The notes beneath the pieces were generated by a model. It was not told the origin of the DNA. It did not search any database and worked only from the letters and a program-made list of their open reading frames with translations. DNA of 64,000 nt from Pomacea canaliculata (lineage: Eukaryota; Mollusca; Gastropoda; Architaenioglossa; Ampullariidae): assembly GCF_003073045.1 (NCBI RefSeq), contig NC_037597.1, forward strand, positions 1,612,190-1,676,189, read 5' to 3'. Positions 24,760-37,282 of this stretch are shown one piece after another (position 1 is the stretch's first letter; the number at the start of each line of letters is the position of its first letter). Position numbers and translations under genes: made by a program.

Positions 24760-25088
24760 ATGTCAGGACCAACTGATGGTAAATCAGCGAAGTCATTTCG
24801 ACGAGTGAGTTTTGTTTGATCCCAATATTTGTATTTTTAATGGGTTAGATCTAGGCATGGTGCATGACGTCCCCTGCATCCCAAGTAACGCCTTGTCCCT
24901 GTATTTTACAGTGATTTAAAGGCATTTTCATTCATATGTATAGCATTACATATAAAGACGTGATGAGATCGGATGTAAGGTAGCAGCATCTTCGATGCAT
25001 CGGGACTTTTGTTTTCAGATCATTGGACAAAAGAGAATGACCTCTCTCAGTGTATTTACAAAAAATGGAAACGCTCTACCTGGTGAAG
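24760..25088 (+). CDS. first two coding exons of an unrecognised gene
   Basis: Exon 24760-24804 starts with an ATG and ends in the strong donor GTGAGT; exon 25019-25088 begins after a pyrimidine-rich acceptor (ttttgttttcag) and ends in GTGAGT. Together they encode MSGPTDGKSAKSFRR followed by IIGQKRMTSLSVFTKNG and ALPGE, joined in phase 0 and ending in phase 1. The short basic, serine-rich start matches no family I know. No continuing exon was identified before the next gene at 30233, so the rest may lie across other genes, or this may be an untranslated or non-coding leader. It could also be an upstream exon of the GCH1 regulator at 37283, but the phases do not fit. Confidence 0.45.
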
Positions 25089-25334
25089 GTGAGTTAATGT
25101 CAGTGGGTCCTTATTCTGTTATAAATGCTTTTACATTTTACTTGAATATGAAACTCTTTCATGTGTAAAAGCGATCCTTTCTGTAGGTGATTTAATTTGC
25201 AAGTAGTACAAGGGTAAGAAGCCTTGACCAGGCAGGGCCTTGCATGAGCTGGAGACGGGGCGTCATCAATGACAAATGTGACCTAACAGCATGATTGATC
25301 ACAAAACCGTGTTTTTCCATATTTCCTTTCAATG

Positions 25335-25500
25335 CGAACGGTCCGGTGTCGCAGCGGTTAGCGCCTGTCACCAATACAGAGAAGGTTGATTGTCATGGGT
25401 TCAGCTCTCGTCTAGGGAACGCTGTTCTTTTTCTGCACGAACATTTATTTACAGGGCTGGCTACCTTGCCGTGATGTATTCCGTGATATAGGCTGTCATG
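25335..25500 (+). mobile_element. tRNA-derived SINE, copy 1
   Basis: A tRNA-like head (gtcgcagcggttagcgcctg as A box region and gggttcagctctcgtc as B box) is followed by gaacgctgttctttttctg and gggctggctacc. A diverged copy of the same family is at 39690-39835. Confidence 0.75.
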
Positions 25501-27120
25501 AACCAGCTTGGTCGTCTGGAGCCGGTGCCCGACCACCTGAGATCGCCACTGCATCTGTTGTCCGTTACCTGGGGCAACCGGAGGAGCAGCAGGTCCAGTG
25601 GGCTAGGAACAGTGAGTCGGAAGACTCACCTCCAACGTCCTCGCCATCGTTCGTTGCCTGGGGCAACGGTGTGCGACCCGTGGATCTCCGCCAGTAGTGG
25701 CAGTAGTGTGGCAATGCAATTCTGAGGCTGTCCACTACTGGTTGTCGAGCGGCAGCCAGTCGCGAGGACACTGCCGTGTTCCCAGCTGCGTTCAAGACTG
25801 GGGAGGTGTACGCGTCCGGGAGAGAGTTCGTCGGACACAGACACAGAGAGGAAAGTGTTTTTTTTTTTTTGCTTTATCTAACCTTTACTCACCTGATGTC
25901 AAAGTGCTTATTTAGAGACCCATAGTGCGTCCTTGTTGTGTTTCTTGTGATTTTAATTATTTTTGCTGTGTAACCGTGTTGTAGGTCGTGTTTGCGCAAG
26001 CGGGTGAGTGTGATTGTCAGTGCGTTCGCGTGCGGACGTGCGAATAGGCGGGTGAGTGGATGTGAGAGGACGAAAGTCGGGTGAGCCCTAGGGAGAGTTA
26101 GGCCCATCCTTCTCCCCGCCTCATTCGTCACATACCCTTAGATGCTGACTCGGTGTAAAATAACAATTTTCCCCCATCCCTTTCAATGATGATTACAATA
26201 TGTCATTTACACTGTTTGCATGATAGTTGATGTTGTAGACACAAATATGAAGTCCAACCTTTTCGGTTTTATCTACGTGTGTGTGTGTGGAGACCGTAAA
26301 AGACTGTCAGTAAGCTCGTCTCTGGCACAGCGCGAGATGACCTTGAGCTATTTTCAGCTCCCGTTCTGCAGAGAAGCATCTCAGGCATAAACAAACACAG
26401 AATAGCGGATGCGGAGAAGTGAACCTCCCTTCTGAAGCAGTCGACGCTAGGACCGTTGTAAAATTCTCCCGAAATCCTGAAAACCCTGCAGCTATCGACG
26501 CTGGGATTGTTGCACACTTCACATCCACAGGTGAGTGTTCTCACCTGCACACAATGTTGTGCCAGGAGTGCCTGTACGTGTGTATACGTATGTATCTTTA
26601 TAATGATATGCGTGATAAAGTGTAGACTGAAATGGGGTGCTGAACCTGTAGATGAATGCCATTTTATTTAATTACTTATGACACTGGAAGCCAAAGAAGC
26701 CCCTTTAATATTGAAATGATTTGCTGTCGATGTGATGTTGTGAAATTTTGATACACATGATCGGAACGGGATGATAGGAACCACACAATTGTCGCGAGTG
26801 CCATTATATGATATCACAAATGGCGGCACAACTAAGGTAGTCCTGCAGCCATCAGTGATGAGGATGAGAATTTAAAATACTTGCTAATTCTGTTTGTACA
26901 ACAGACATTTGTACATTATAAAGTACAGTGTGGCTAAGTATTATCAACATCTAGGCTGTTTCGTCAGTAAAGCACTGTATCCGACTACCCGGCCATTTTA
27001 GACATCTTGTATTGGGAAACAGGGCCAGGCATCCTTGAGAAGCATGCCCCACAAACCCCGAACACATAAATACCTTCTCGCCTGGCTTTCAGACGAAGAC
27101 AGATCAAGGCCGCCAAGCTG
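25501..27120. other. no gene assigned
   Basis: No family was recognised. A possible plus-strand exon ends at 26531 with a strong donor (tccacag followed by GTGAGTG); its frame encodes two similar halves (AVDARTVVKFS and AIDAGIVAHF), but a supporting acceptor and partner exons are missing. Confidence 0.3.
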
Positions 27121-27129
27121 GTAAGTGGG

Positions 27130-28740
27130 TCATTCTGCACTTGCTGAAAATGTGTTTACCACATCTCAGCAGAGGTCAAGCTCCTGACTTCTAGGCTCTC
27201 CACAAATTTGTCTCAATAGCTAACAGATCCAGCTCTGCCATTGTCAGGTCGGTTGAGCAGCTGCCCAAAGTGCTCTTTCCATCTCTCTACATTTATCAGT
27301 GAAGGTGTTACCTTCTTGCATTTTTAAAGGTAGGTCTTGACTGCCACTTCTACTTCCTGTTAGTCTTTATGTGATCTTGTATACTACGGTCATGTCTTGT
27401 CTTCTCTTATAGCTAGGTTTTCTGCAAACTTTATTTATCTCCTTTAGCGCTCCTCCTCACTTCCTTGTCTTTCTGGGAATATTCTTTTACATATTTCTCT
27501 TTTAGGTGTAGAGACTGTGTGCCTAGCAACTGGTGTTTTATCTCTTTCCTCTGCTTTATTGTTTTCCATGATTCCAGGGTGATCCAGTTCCATTTTACTG
27601 TATTTCTATAGCTGATGTTCTCCTTAGCCACTTCTTTCATTTAAAGTTGGTGATTGTGTGAATGCCAGTGGTCAACAGATGTAGACACCTACAGGTGCCC
27701 AGGGCCAACATCCTCTTACATTGGCAGAACAGTGGTGCTGTGTAATGGTTTGCTGTAAATAGGTGTCATCTTGCTTGCTGGCTGCCCTGTATACCTTCTT
27801 CACAAACTCCAGAAAGGACAGAGCTCTGCTGCACGTCTGGTGCTTAGAGCCAGGAAACGGGACCACGCCACCCTTCTCCTTCGTTGTCTACACTGGCTTC
27901 CCATCCGTTCTGGCATCCAGTACAAACTGTCCGGGCTGTTTTAATTTCTTTGATGGCACCTGCCCTGATTACTTCTCTGAAATGTTCTTCCCTTACATCA
28001 CAGCTAGACAACTCCGCTCTTCGTCTTCACCAGAACAACAACATATTGACACAGGAATTTTGGTTATTGTGCAGCCAAACATTGGAACTCCCTCCCTTCC
28101 CATATCCGCCACCTACCCCATTATTGAATCGTTTAAACATTCACTGAAAACACACCTCTTCCATAAACATTACTCCTAACAACCTTTCCCATAATGCTAG
28201 TCCTTTTTCACAACTTCCTTTAGCAATATCATGTTACTCTCAGCTCTTGTTCTAGTTATTTGGATCCTCTTTGTGTTTACTGTATTTAATTTTATTAGCA
28301 TGCTCCTTAGGAGTGTGAGTATGCTCTTTACAAATTTTGCATTTATTATTATTTATCTGCTACGATATTGAACTTGCGTTTAATGAAAACTTTCCGCTGA
28401 ACTGCTGAGTCTTTAAGTTGATCCATGTCAAAGTGTGGATGTCTTTATTCTCCTATATTAGCTTTTCTGAGCTTCGGAGCAAGTTTTCCGATGAGCAAGT
28501 TATGGTCACTACCTATGTCCCCCTTTTGACTCTGACGTCTTGAAGTGTGTGCCACCATTTGCTATTAATGAACTGTGGTCTATATGACTCTCTGTCCTGC
28601 CATTAGGTGACTTCCAATTCACTTCGTGAATCTTCTTCTATTGAAAAATTGTTCCTTCAATTACAAGGTCGTTTTCCTCGTAAAAATCACAGTCTGCTGC
28701 CATTATCAGTTATATACCCTATACTTTCCTTTCCCATTTT
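27130..28740 (-). mobile_element. LINE fragment, split by another LINE
   Basis: On the minus strand the endonuclease end (28740-28390: WWHTLQDVRVKRGT and related pieces) is followed, after an interruption at about 27680-28370, by the linker before reverse transcriptase (27655-27130: ITLESWKTIKQRKEIKHQLL, EYSQKDKEVRRSAK, ERWKEHFGQLLNRPDN). Stops are frequent, and both ends of the element are missing. Confidence 0.7.
27740..28365 (+). mobile_element. LINE 3' end (L2/CR1-like) inside the minus-strand LINE
   Basis: The frames encode LRARKRDHATLLLRCLHWLP, then ITARQLRSSSS and ESFKHSLKTHLFHKHYS, the standard C-terminus of L2/CR1-type elements, followed by gctctttacaaattttgcatttattatt as the 3' tail. 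It is 5' truncated and in opposite orientation to the LINE around it, so it inserted later. Confidence 0.75.
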
Positions 28741-28893
28741 TTTTTTTATCTTCTGAGAAGTAATATTTGTAAAACACAACTTGTTGCATCCCAATCTCCA
28801 ACTACAAAAATATTATAATAGAATATGGCACAAAGGTGCACATGGGTGGTGCAAGTGTGGAATAAATAAAACACAGATTTGATACACAGTCAC

Positions 28894-29853
28894 AGATTCC
28901 TTTTTTTTTTTTTTTTGTCGTTCGCCTCTTTCACACTTGGAGACCAGCTCTTGATATGAAATCGGTGGTCTTCTGCAGAGACTCCACCGGCCCGTACAGC
29001 TTGTTGTGCAGGGTCTCCGACTGTGGCCACGTCTCTTTCCTCAGGATACGGAGATTCCTACAGTCCTGTAGGATGTGTTCTACAGTCTGGTCTGCCTCTC
29101 CACAAGAGCATCTCGGGGACGGCACTAGGTGCAACTTCCTGTGTAGGTGGTGAAGCAGCCTGTTGTGCCCAGTCCTGAGGCGGAAGATAGCGACCTGGTC
29201 CGGTCTGGACAGCTGATGGTAACTGTCCAGTGGTTGCTGTGGCCTGTACAGAGACTTAATGATGGTTTTCATCTCTGACATGTTGACTGCATTGTCTTCT
29301 TGCTCGTCCTCTGCACCCAACTTAGCCATTCCTGTCAGCTTCCTCATTCCCATCTATCCCGCAGTGTGATGGGATCCACTGCAGAGCCGTTCTGAGGCAC
29401 TTGATGTTTAGCAGCGCGGCTTCCAGGTCTGGCAGTTTGTTATTGTTGACTGCCTGCAGCACCGACAGAGCATCGGTCAGGAAGACGACCTGGCTGTCAT
29501 GGTCTGCTCTGCTGCTGATGATGTTTGCTGCGTGGACCAGGGCTTCTACTTCTGCTCTATAGTTTGTACAGTGGAGGCCAGTTGGTATTGCTGCTGCCTG
29601 CCACTGTCCATTTGGGAACTGGATGTACACGCCGGCCCCTCCCCTCTGGATAGCGTCTGTGGCTGACCCGTCTGTGTAGGCCCTTATCCATGATTCCTGG
29701 GGGTACCTTTCTTCTAGCATGGCTAGCGTCAGGGCTCTCTTGCTCACGTCGCTATGCTCATCCTTTGTTGTGAGGTGAGGAACTGTGGTGCAGATGGTAA
29801 TGTTCCCTGTTCTGTCTTTCCAAGGAGGAGGATCGAGGTAGAGAGATTCCTTT
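28894..29853 (-). mobile_element. 5'-truncated LINE end with RNase H domain
   Basis: Minus-strand frames encode an RNase H domain with its catalytic acids in place (YTDGSA, YRAEVEAL, LTDALS, GNEEAD), then a C-terminal segment with a cysteine/histidine knuckle (CSCGEADQTVEHILQDC). A single one-base slip separates the two frames at about 29340. A 16 bp poly(A) tail (28901-28916 on plus as T) and the target duplication AGATTCC (28894-28900 and 29844-29850) mark both ends. The good preservation suggests a fairly recent insertion. RNase H places it among I/R1/Tad-type LINEs rather than RTE. Confidence 0.88.
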
Positions 29854-30232
29854 GATTTTTATCTTTACATGTCTGTGAACAAAACAGAATGTCTGACATG
29901 GGTCAAAGCAGAAAATTCAGCAAAATCGTAACTTAATAAAAACTATGGAACACAGAGAAATACTGCTTCGCCACCCTGTCGTTTATCACAACCTGTTCTC
30001 TAAAGTCGTTGTACCTTTTTTTAAGGCATAATGTTTTAGCAAAGCAGATTTAAATTTAGTCAAGTTTTAAAGACATTTGAGTTTGAAAATGTATCGTAAT
30101 TTTGTCACATGACCTTTTGCCTAATTTATCAGCAAACGTTAAGGGGAAAAATGCTCCACACTCCGGCACAGGCATGGCGCGCGCGAGAGCGGAAAGTATA
30201 ATGTCTTTTTTTTCTGATCTTTCTCTCCAGCC

Positions 30233-33200
30233 ATGGCCCTCAGAATGACGCTGCTTCCTGTGGCAACCATCCTGATCACGTGGACTGCGACGTCACTAGG
30301 GTCTCCCCTAGAAATCTACGACTTGACGCACGAGATTGGACAAGACCCAATGTCCTGGCCGTTATTTCCCAAGTTCAACTTCACCATCCAGATGAGAGGA
30401 CGCCAGCCAGCAGGATACTGGTCTCAAATATATTTTTAGTGGTTCAAGATGTCGAGGCCTTTAGTGAATCAAATTATTTCATTATATTATACTCAGAAGT
30501 TGCTATCCAGTTTATTTTATATATACAATTCCATTCTGTAGCTACAGAATGCATTCTAGATATACAATTCAGTTGTATACATATAGAATGAATTCTTTAA
30601 ATACAGAATTGAAATGTATACGGAACGAGGCTGGCTCATTTGCATATGGGGCAAGAGGGTCTGTAACTATGTAGCGTAAAGTTTTAAAGTCATGTCTATT
30701 TATGGTGTACATTTTAACTTCCAGCTTAATTCTTGAACAATGCAAGAGTATCGTATACACAACCTTTTTAATCACCATCGTCATCTTTCAGGCTGGAAAG
30801 TAACACATTCGAAATGGCCGAACACAGTGGTACTCACATGGACGCCCCCTCCCACTTTACGGAGGGAGGTTTGCGCGTGCATCAGATACCCGCTTCTCGC
30901 CTCATCGGACCAGGAGTCGTCATCGACGTGACGGAGAAGGTCGCCTCCAACCCCGAGTACCTAGTGAGCGAAGGTGACCTACAGGTAAAGTGGTAGTGTG
31001 TGGGTATAGACTCACAGATGTGCCTTTTGTTATTATTATTTTCTTAGTACCTAGTGATAGAGTGACACGCAGGTAGAGTGCACGTGTACTCACAGGTGTA
31101 CTCTCTCTCTCTCTCTTATTAGCATTCATCGCGTTCCTAATGAGTAGGTATAATACACTTGTGAATGAGCAACATTGAAATGCGGAAATCACCAGAAAAA
31201 CACACCAGAATGTACTTCTGTGAGACTTGCAACTGCAGCATTCCTTGATGTCGGCTGCCAAGGCAAGCTGAAGGAAATGGTGTTCTTTCTTTGGCTGCTG
31301 TTGCTTCTGTTGTTGTACTTGATTCTTTTTAGTCGTCGTCATTGTCTTCATCTTTGTTTTCTTATTTCTTACTTGTTCTTTTTCTAGTTCTACATCATCC
31401 ATCAGACAGACAATCAAACCAAAGTACTCGAAAAGGTTGTGCTAAACCAGACGTCTAAACCATTTTTGCAGTGATAATGTACTACAACGATTTCAGTCAG
31501 CCAATCACGAGAATCGTTAGACCGAAACGGCATTGCCACGGGTAGATGAAGGCACGTCATCTTCGCCTGCTACTTTGAAGTTTAGAGTGCCTCAAAGATG
31601 TGCTATTTGGCCTCTTGTATCCCCTGTGTAAGTCCAAGCACTTGGTCCCACAATCTACCCTTTAGGCTTGCAGTACCACATGTGTCCTGCCATCTGGCCT
31701 GGTTTCCCAACTCTAGCAGGTCTGCACCACTACACAGCAAATAGTGGAAGGGTAGATATCCATCAATAAACTGAACATGAATGACGACAAAACTGAGGTC
31801 CTTTCGATATTCTGCCAAGAGCTAGAAATATATGATATTCTCTACTGCGCTTACATGCTCTCTCTCTCTCGCTCTCAGGGGTGGAAATAACTCTTCGAGA
31901 TGCAGAACGTTTAGGTCTTCATTGTTATTTCTTTGTTGATTTCGACAAAAGGTCCTTGCCGACATCACAGGCCACGCAAAACCCATTTGGGTGTTTATAC
32001 TTGTCGATCCTAGACTTGCATGACACCTGATGCTGAATACACTTTAATGTTTTGTCAATAGGAGTGGGAACAAAACCATGGAAGAATCCCCGACGGTGCA
32101 GTGATACTGATGAGGAGCGGATGGAGCAGCCGGTATCCAGAAAGGCAAAGAATCTTAAACACACGGAACATTATGGATATAAACAGTTTCCGCTTTCCAG
32201 GTCAATAAGCGAACCTTAAGATTTTCATATATTTAGTGGCCATGTGAAAAGTCAGAGTACGGTAATCTTGATGGAGGTGGTACAAACTTGAAGTATTGTC
32301 AGGATAGCTGATACAGCACTGGTCTTCATCTCTTTACATTAAACGGTCTAATAAAAAAACCCGGTAGATACAGAAACAAATTTGAAATATGCACGAATAC
32401 AAATCACAAATCCAGTTTTGCTATTACCTGACCTTGCTAAGTTCGTTTTAATTCGTTCATTTTCCTCCGTAATTTACTCGTGATATAAACTAAGTTATTT
32501 TCGTTACTAAATACTTACGCTCAATGTAAACTAAATTATTTACCTTAAAATTTAGTATGCATACGTTTCCTATGCATTCTTCAAACTTGCATGAAGAAAC
32601 ACTTCAGTGATTTCTTTTTTACTTTTAGCTTATCCATGATATTTCATTTTAAGGTGATTTCTTAGGTAGATTTACATTACTATTGTCTGCCATTTCAAAC
32701 ACGCTTTGTGCCTCTGAAGTATGATCGACTTCTTTTTTTATAACTAATGTTACGTGATTTGTTGCTAATACTAACTGACCAGTTTGTTGCTAAAAGAACC
32801 TGCGCCGTCTGTTTGAAAACAGGTTTCAAGGTAGATGCTGCTCAATGGCTGGCCAGTCACCGGAACATCACCGCAGTTGGAGTCGACACCCCAAGCCCGG
32901 ACAACCGCCTCAACTATGGTGACGGCAAAGGGTACCCCGTGCACACGGTTAGCAATGGCTTGATGATCACCTGTTGGTTTGTCTGAGCAAAGATCTTACT
33001 AGTAAACTGGTCTTCCGGATAATGGGAGCGTTTTGCATAAAGGTTAAGGCGCTTATTACCCCACAGTCTCATATTAAAACAAAATTGACAAAAAACAATT
33101 TTTAATTTTAAGTATGTTTTCTTTATGCACATAAGTAAATCACTTATGCGCTTTATGTCCACAGACAGTGTTACTAAGTTAAACTTAGGACATGCACATT

Positions 33201-34164
33201 CTTTCAACAACAAAAACTTTTTTTTTAGCTGTTCTGATCTTGATGTATTAGTTTCCTGGGAGAAGATTTCGACAGGACAATATTAAAAACACCCTTCGAA
33301 GAGTATTCAACTCTTGTCTATGTTAAAAATACATCTGAAACATACTCCAACATATTGTGGAAACATCAGGTGAAAAAAAAAATGATCACAATAAGAGGTG
33401 AGACACAAAGGAAGATTTTATACTACGATTAGCGCTGCTTGTGACATCTGCACTGTAGGCATCCAAAACACATGAAATGATTCAACATCTACAGAAACAG
33501 AAAAGGACACCTCTAATCATATCGATGGAGCAGAATACAAACGTTCGCAGAAATTCAAGCAGAAAACTTGCAGTCTAAAAGACAAACAAGAAAACGGTAT
33601 AAAAGATACTAATCCTTCTCTCTAAAGAGATCTCAGTATCCCTGGTTACTTCTACCTTTAATAAGGCACTGGTAGTAGAATATGGGCTCCCAGCTTCCCG
33701 TTCGGTCGGGTGACTACGAAATAAGGTCGCGAAGCGTGAATGAAGCTCACTGAGAGATTTCATGGCGGTGTTTACAAATAGCACCAGACGTTCAGCGTCA
33801 CACATTCACACCCTGCTATCAACCACTGTTATCCTGTGACCACATTCACCGGGTTCAAAATCACCATAAATCTGGTATTAAAAGTCTCGTTTAACCATTG
33901 ACGTCCTCTGTGTCACAGACTCTGCTGCCCAAAGGTATCCTCATCCTGGAGAACGTGCGCATGACGGCGGATGTCCCCCCTTCCGGCACCATCGTCATTG
34001 TGGGCGTCATCAACCTGAGCGAGGGTAGTGGAAGTCCAATGCGACTGTTTGCAGTCCGTAACGGCCTGTGGTCCAGAGGCGTCAGCTCCTCCACGCGACC
34101 TTCTCATCTGATGGCATTTTTCATGCTCCTCCTGGTGTGGAGGACCCCGTCTCTCGGATGCTGA
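30233..34164 (+). CDS. secreted cyclase-family (PF04199) hydrolase
   Basis: Five exons, 30233-30420, 30792-30984, 32062-32200, 32823-32947 and 33919-34164; phases agree and give 296 residues. The family contains bacterial KynB kynurenine formamidase and isatin hydrolase, metal-dependent amide or lactam hydrolases. The N-terminus is a signal peptide (MALRMTLLPVATILITWTAT, mature part near SPLEIYDLTHEIG). The metal site motif EHSGTHMDAPSHF lies at about 73-85, with NHGRIPDGAVILMRSGW (exon 3), GVDTPSPD (exon 4) and GILILENV (exon 5) also conserved. The last 18 residues (LMAFFMLLLVWRTPSLGC) are hydrophobic, resembling a GPI-anchor signal or membrane anchor. The substrate is unknown; animals usually use a different enzyme, AFMID, for kynurenine. 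A remnant of its tail lies at 23786-23905. Confidence 0.9.
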
Positions 34165-34389
34165 TGACACGTCGGGATGACATGACCTGACTGACAAGAG
34201 TCACTAGATGCTTAGGATTACCGGATATCTTATTGTTACTCTGTGCTGACACAACAGACGCTAAACAAATGCGATGAAACCAGATGACTGTGTCTCTTAT
34301 ATTTAATTATATATTACATTACAGCTTTTGTACTCTCTCCAAGGAATGTACCAAATATTCTAACTATTGTGGTAATATTTCAGAGAAGT

Positions 34390-35160
34390 AATGCTGAAAC
34401 CTTTCTTGCAGTCCGTTTAGATGGGCAATAATTACCTTCTTCACCTGATCAAGATTCAAGTTACGTCAGCCTTGCTTTTACACAAGCACGGAAACATATC
34501 AAAAATATTTTCTTGGCGTATCTTTTGCGTCCACAACAAAATTTTTCGGACAAAAGCATTCATCTTGTCAGTTGTTTGTAATATGGTGGTGTCTTTCCCT
34601 TGCAGAGAAGTATTCACAACGTTCAGCTTCTCAAATATGTTCGATAAATATGCCATTAGCAGCAGCCATCGGTTGTTCTTAAGCCCCCACCCCGCACTGT
34701 CTGGTCATGGCCTTCTGTCAGGGTCCTAGAGTACTAGGACTGAGCACGTGCGAGGACGAAAGGGTGTGAATGATGGACGTTTCCTGAATGCCTGCCTTTT
34801 AAGATGTTTAAAAAGAGAGAGAGAGGTGTGACTGGAGAGGGAGAGGGGAGTCAGCGATGAGAGATTGAGGGAGAGAGAGGGCAAAAGGCGAGAGGAGGGA
34901 GATTGGAGGCTTGATTGTTGAGAGGGGGATTGTGTTTTGAGTTTTGGAAGTGAGAAGTCACTGCATGCCGAGACAGTGTACTTGAATAGGGAGAAGAGAT
35001 TTGGAATTTGAAGCCCCCTCACCACTCGGTTACACTAATGTAAACTAATTTCACTATATAAGAAACTTAAAAAAGGACCACCTTCGCGCCCCCCCTTGTA
35101 GGCACGTCGCCCCCCGCCCCCCAGGGCAGGCGCGCCCCACAGGTTAGAACTGCTGCTCTA
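34390..35160 (-). mobile_element. hAT element relic (ZBED5-like)
   Basis: A minus-strand frame reads MAYLSNIFEKLNVVNTSLQG and DKMNAFVRKILLW, the C-terminal half of hAT transposases related to ZBED5. The right end at about 35095-35155, read on the minus strand as CAGCAGTTCTAACCTGTGGG followed by a GC-rich run, is a hAT-type terminal repeat. A purine-rich block (34800-34990) separates them and does not belong to the transposase. The other end was not found. Confidence 0.7.
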
Positions 35161-37282
35161 GCTCCATGTTTTCCAGAAATATCAGATGGATGCCATAGAT
35201 CCCACATGGCTTGTTGATATATTTGGTATTTTTCTTACATATATTAAATATTTTAGGAATTTGGGAGGTATATCCTGAGTTAAACAATGTAAATCAGGAT
35301 ACATCAAAACAATCATAAAAAGGAAAAGGAATAAATGATCGCTGACGAATTGATTTTCCTTTCCAAACAAGCTGAGTGTTTTGTCAAAAAATAAGAAAAA
35401 GAAAAAAGCAAACAACAAAGAAACAAACACAAAATCAAACACCATCTTCTGATTTTCATCTTTTCACTTCTCGATGCACCTTTACAACAGCACTTTCGTT
35501 TCCGTGTGTGCTATAAAAACTTTTTCTAAAAAGTAGATAAGTGTGTAACTAACAGCTACTATAAATTAAAACTAAAATGTAAATAAAAGCTAAACTTCAG
35601 TGCCGTCAAGGAGATTTCAAAGGTAGATAATCGCATTTCTTTATTTTGCCAGGTTCTAGCTGTGACCTCTACCTGCGTGCACACGTGCACAAACAAAACA
35701 CAGACGTGTGTGTGTGTGCGCGAGTGTGTTCATTTCGAAGACCAATCATTCAAGGGAAGGAAGTGCTGCGGTGAAAAACGAAATCAATTGTCGAAAGAGT
35801 TACGTCGCTTGAAATCAATTTCCAGTTGAATAAAACTTAGAAAAAAAAAGTATTTACAGATCAAATTCCGATGTAGAGTCAAAAACGCTTCTTTAGGCAA
35901 GCGTTTGATACTGAGGATAATGTAGTCAAAAAGGCAATAATGATTATTTTATAAGTAAAGAAATAAACTGAAGATAGTTTTACTGTTGTATTTAACATTT
36001 CAAGCATACGTCATGATTTGTAGGTTTTATTTGTTTATTACAGCACAATGCTAATGGAATGCTAGCATACACTCGCACTAAGGGGAAGCACGTAACATCA
36101 GTCTGCCCAATACCAGTGGGACATTATATGAAACTGGGTGGCCAGACAGGCTTTCAGGGGATAACAGCTGACTCGCATCTCAAGGCTTCACGTGTCACTG
36201 CGCACCGCGGTCACCTCTAGGCTGCGCTCTCGCATGACCATACGTCTGTTCATTCTATTATATAGACATTTTGCTTGGTCACAGGCTTACCACGAACTAA
36301 TATCCTATCTACGTCCATGGTCTTACTTTGACATTATAATGTGCTCGCGCGTTTATTACATGCAAAAAAAAACATTCACTTCATTCTCGTTTCGGCGGTG
36401 ATGATCGACTCATCGACACGTTAATTTACTGTATCAGTATGACGGGTTACCTTTTGGAAATGTTGAGGGTTTACTTTTCAAATCCTTTTCGTGGGTTGTT
36501 TCCCCAAACACACATCGACATTTCATACAGCAGCCATATGGCAGCAACCTGTAATTCCCATCAGTGCCAACCTGACCCTGCAGTCAGCTTTTCGTTTACC
36601 ATTACTGCTTTGTTGAAACTGTCGGCAGCGATGATGAACAAAAGAAAATCTGTCTCTGCAGCCTGGTCCCATTTGTTCTTATGTCGCATGCTGCAAGGCC
36701 GTGGGCGTATTTAAATATAATGTTATTTAATTACAATATTTATTATGACAGGTGGGCATGAAAGGGAGACTACTTGAGGTTGAAATATTCCGATGCCACA
36801 CAGCGGCCACTTCCACCGACACAGACAGATTAAAAACGAGTTGGTTGGGACAAAGGACACTTCACAGTCATGCCTTACGTTTTGATTAGCACACATATAC
36901 GCTTGGTAAGCTGCCCGTGTGTTATTCGTGAATAATGAACGATGCACTGTTTACTTTTTGTAGATGATTGAGCTTCTGTCAGCCTCGATGACTTGGCATG
37001 CTTGAAAAAAGCTGGTAAAATATCAAGCATCTTACAAATCATCATTGACAGCAGTTTAACCTGCACTCTGTAAGTGGCACAGAGCAGATTCAAGAAGTCA
37101 ATCCTAGATGGCATATTTATATAATAGAAGGCACGATCTAGGAGAGGAAATATAGTTGGGCATTTCGAAACGTGCATTTATTGTTCAATATTGTATGTTT
37201 TACTTGCATTTTTTCTTGTCATATTCGAAAGTAGTAAATCATTTCTGTTAAGTTACTTCTCTTTATTCCTTATTTCATGAAG
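35161..37282. other. intergenic, first GCHFR exon expected here
   Basis: No exon was identified. The missing N-terminal exon of the GCH1 regulator (about 12 residues ending in phase 0) should lie here or further upstream, but no ATG with a matching short frame and donor stood out. Confidence 0.3.
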
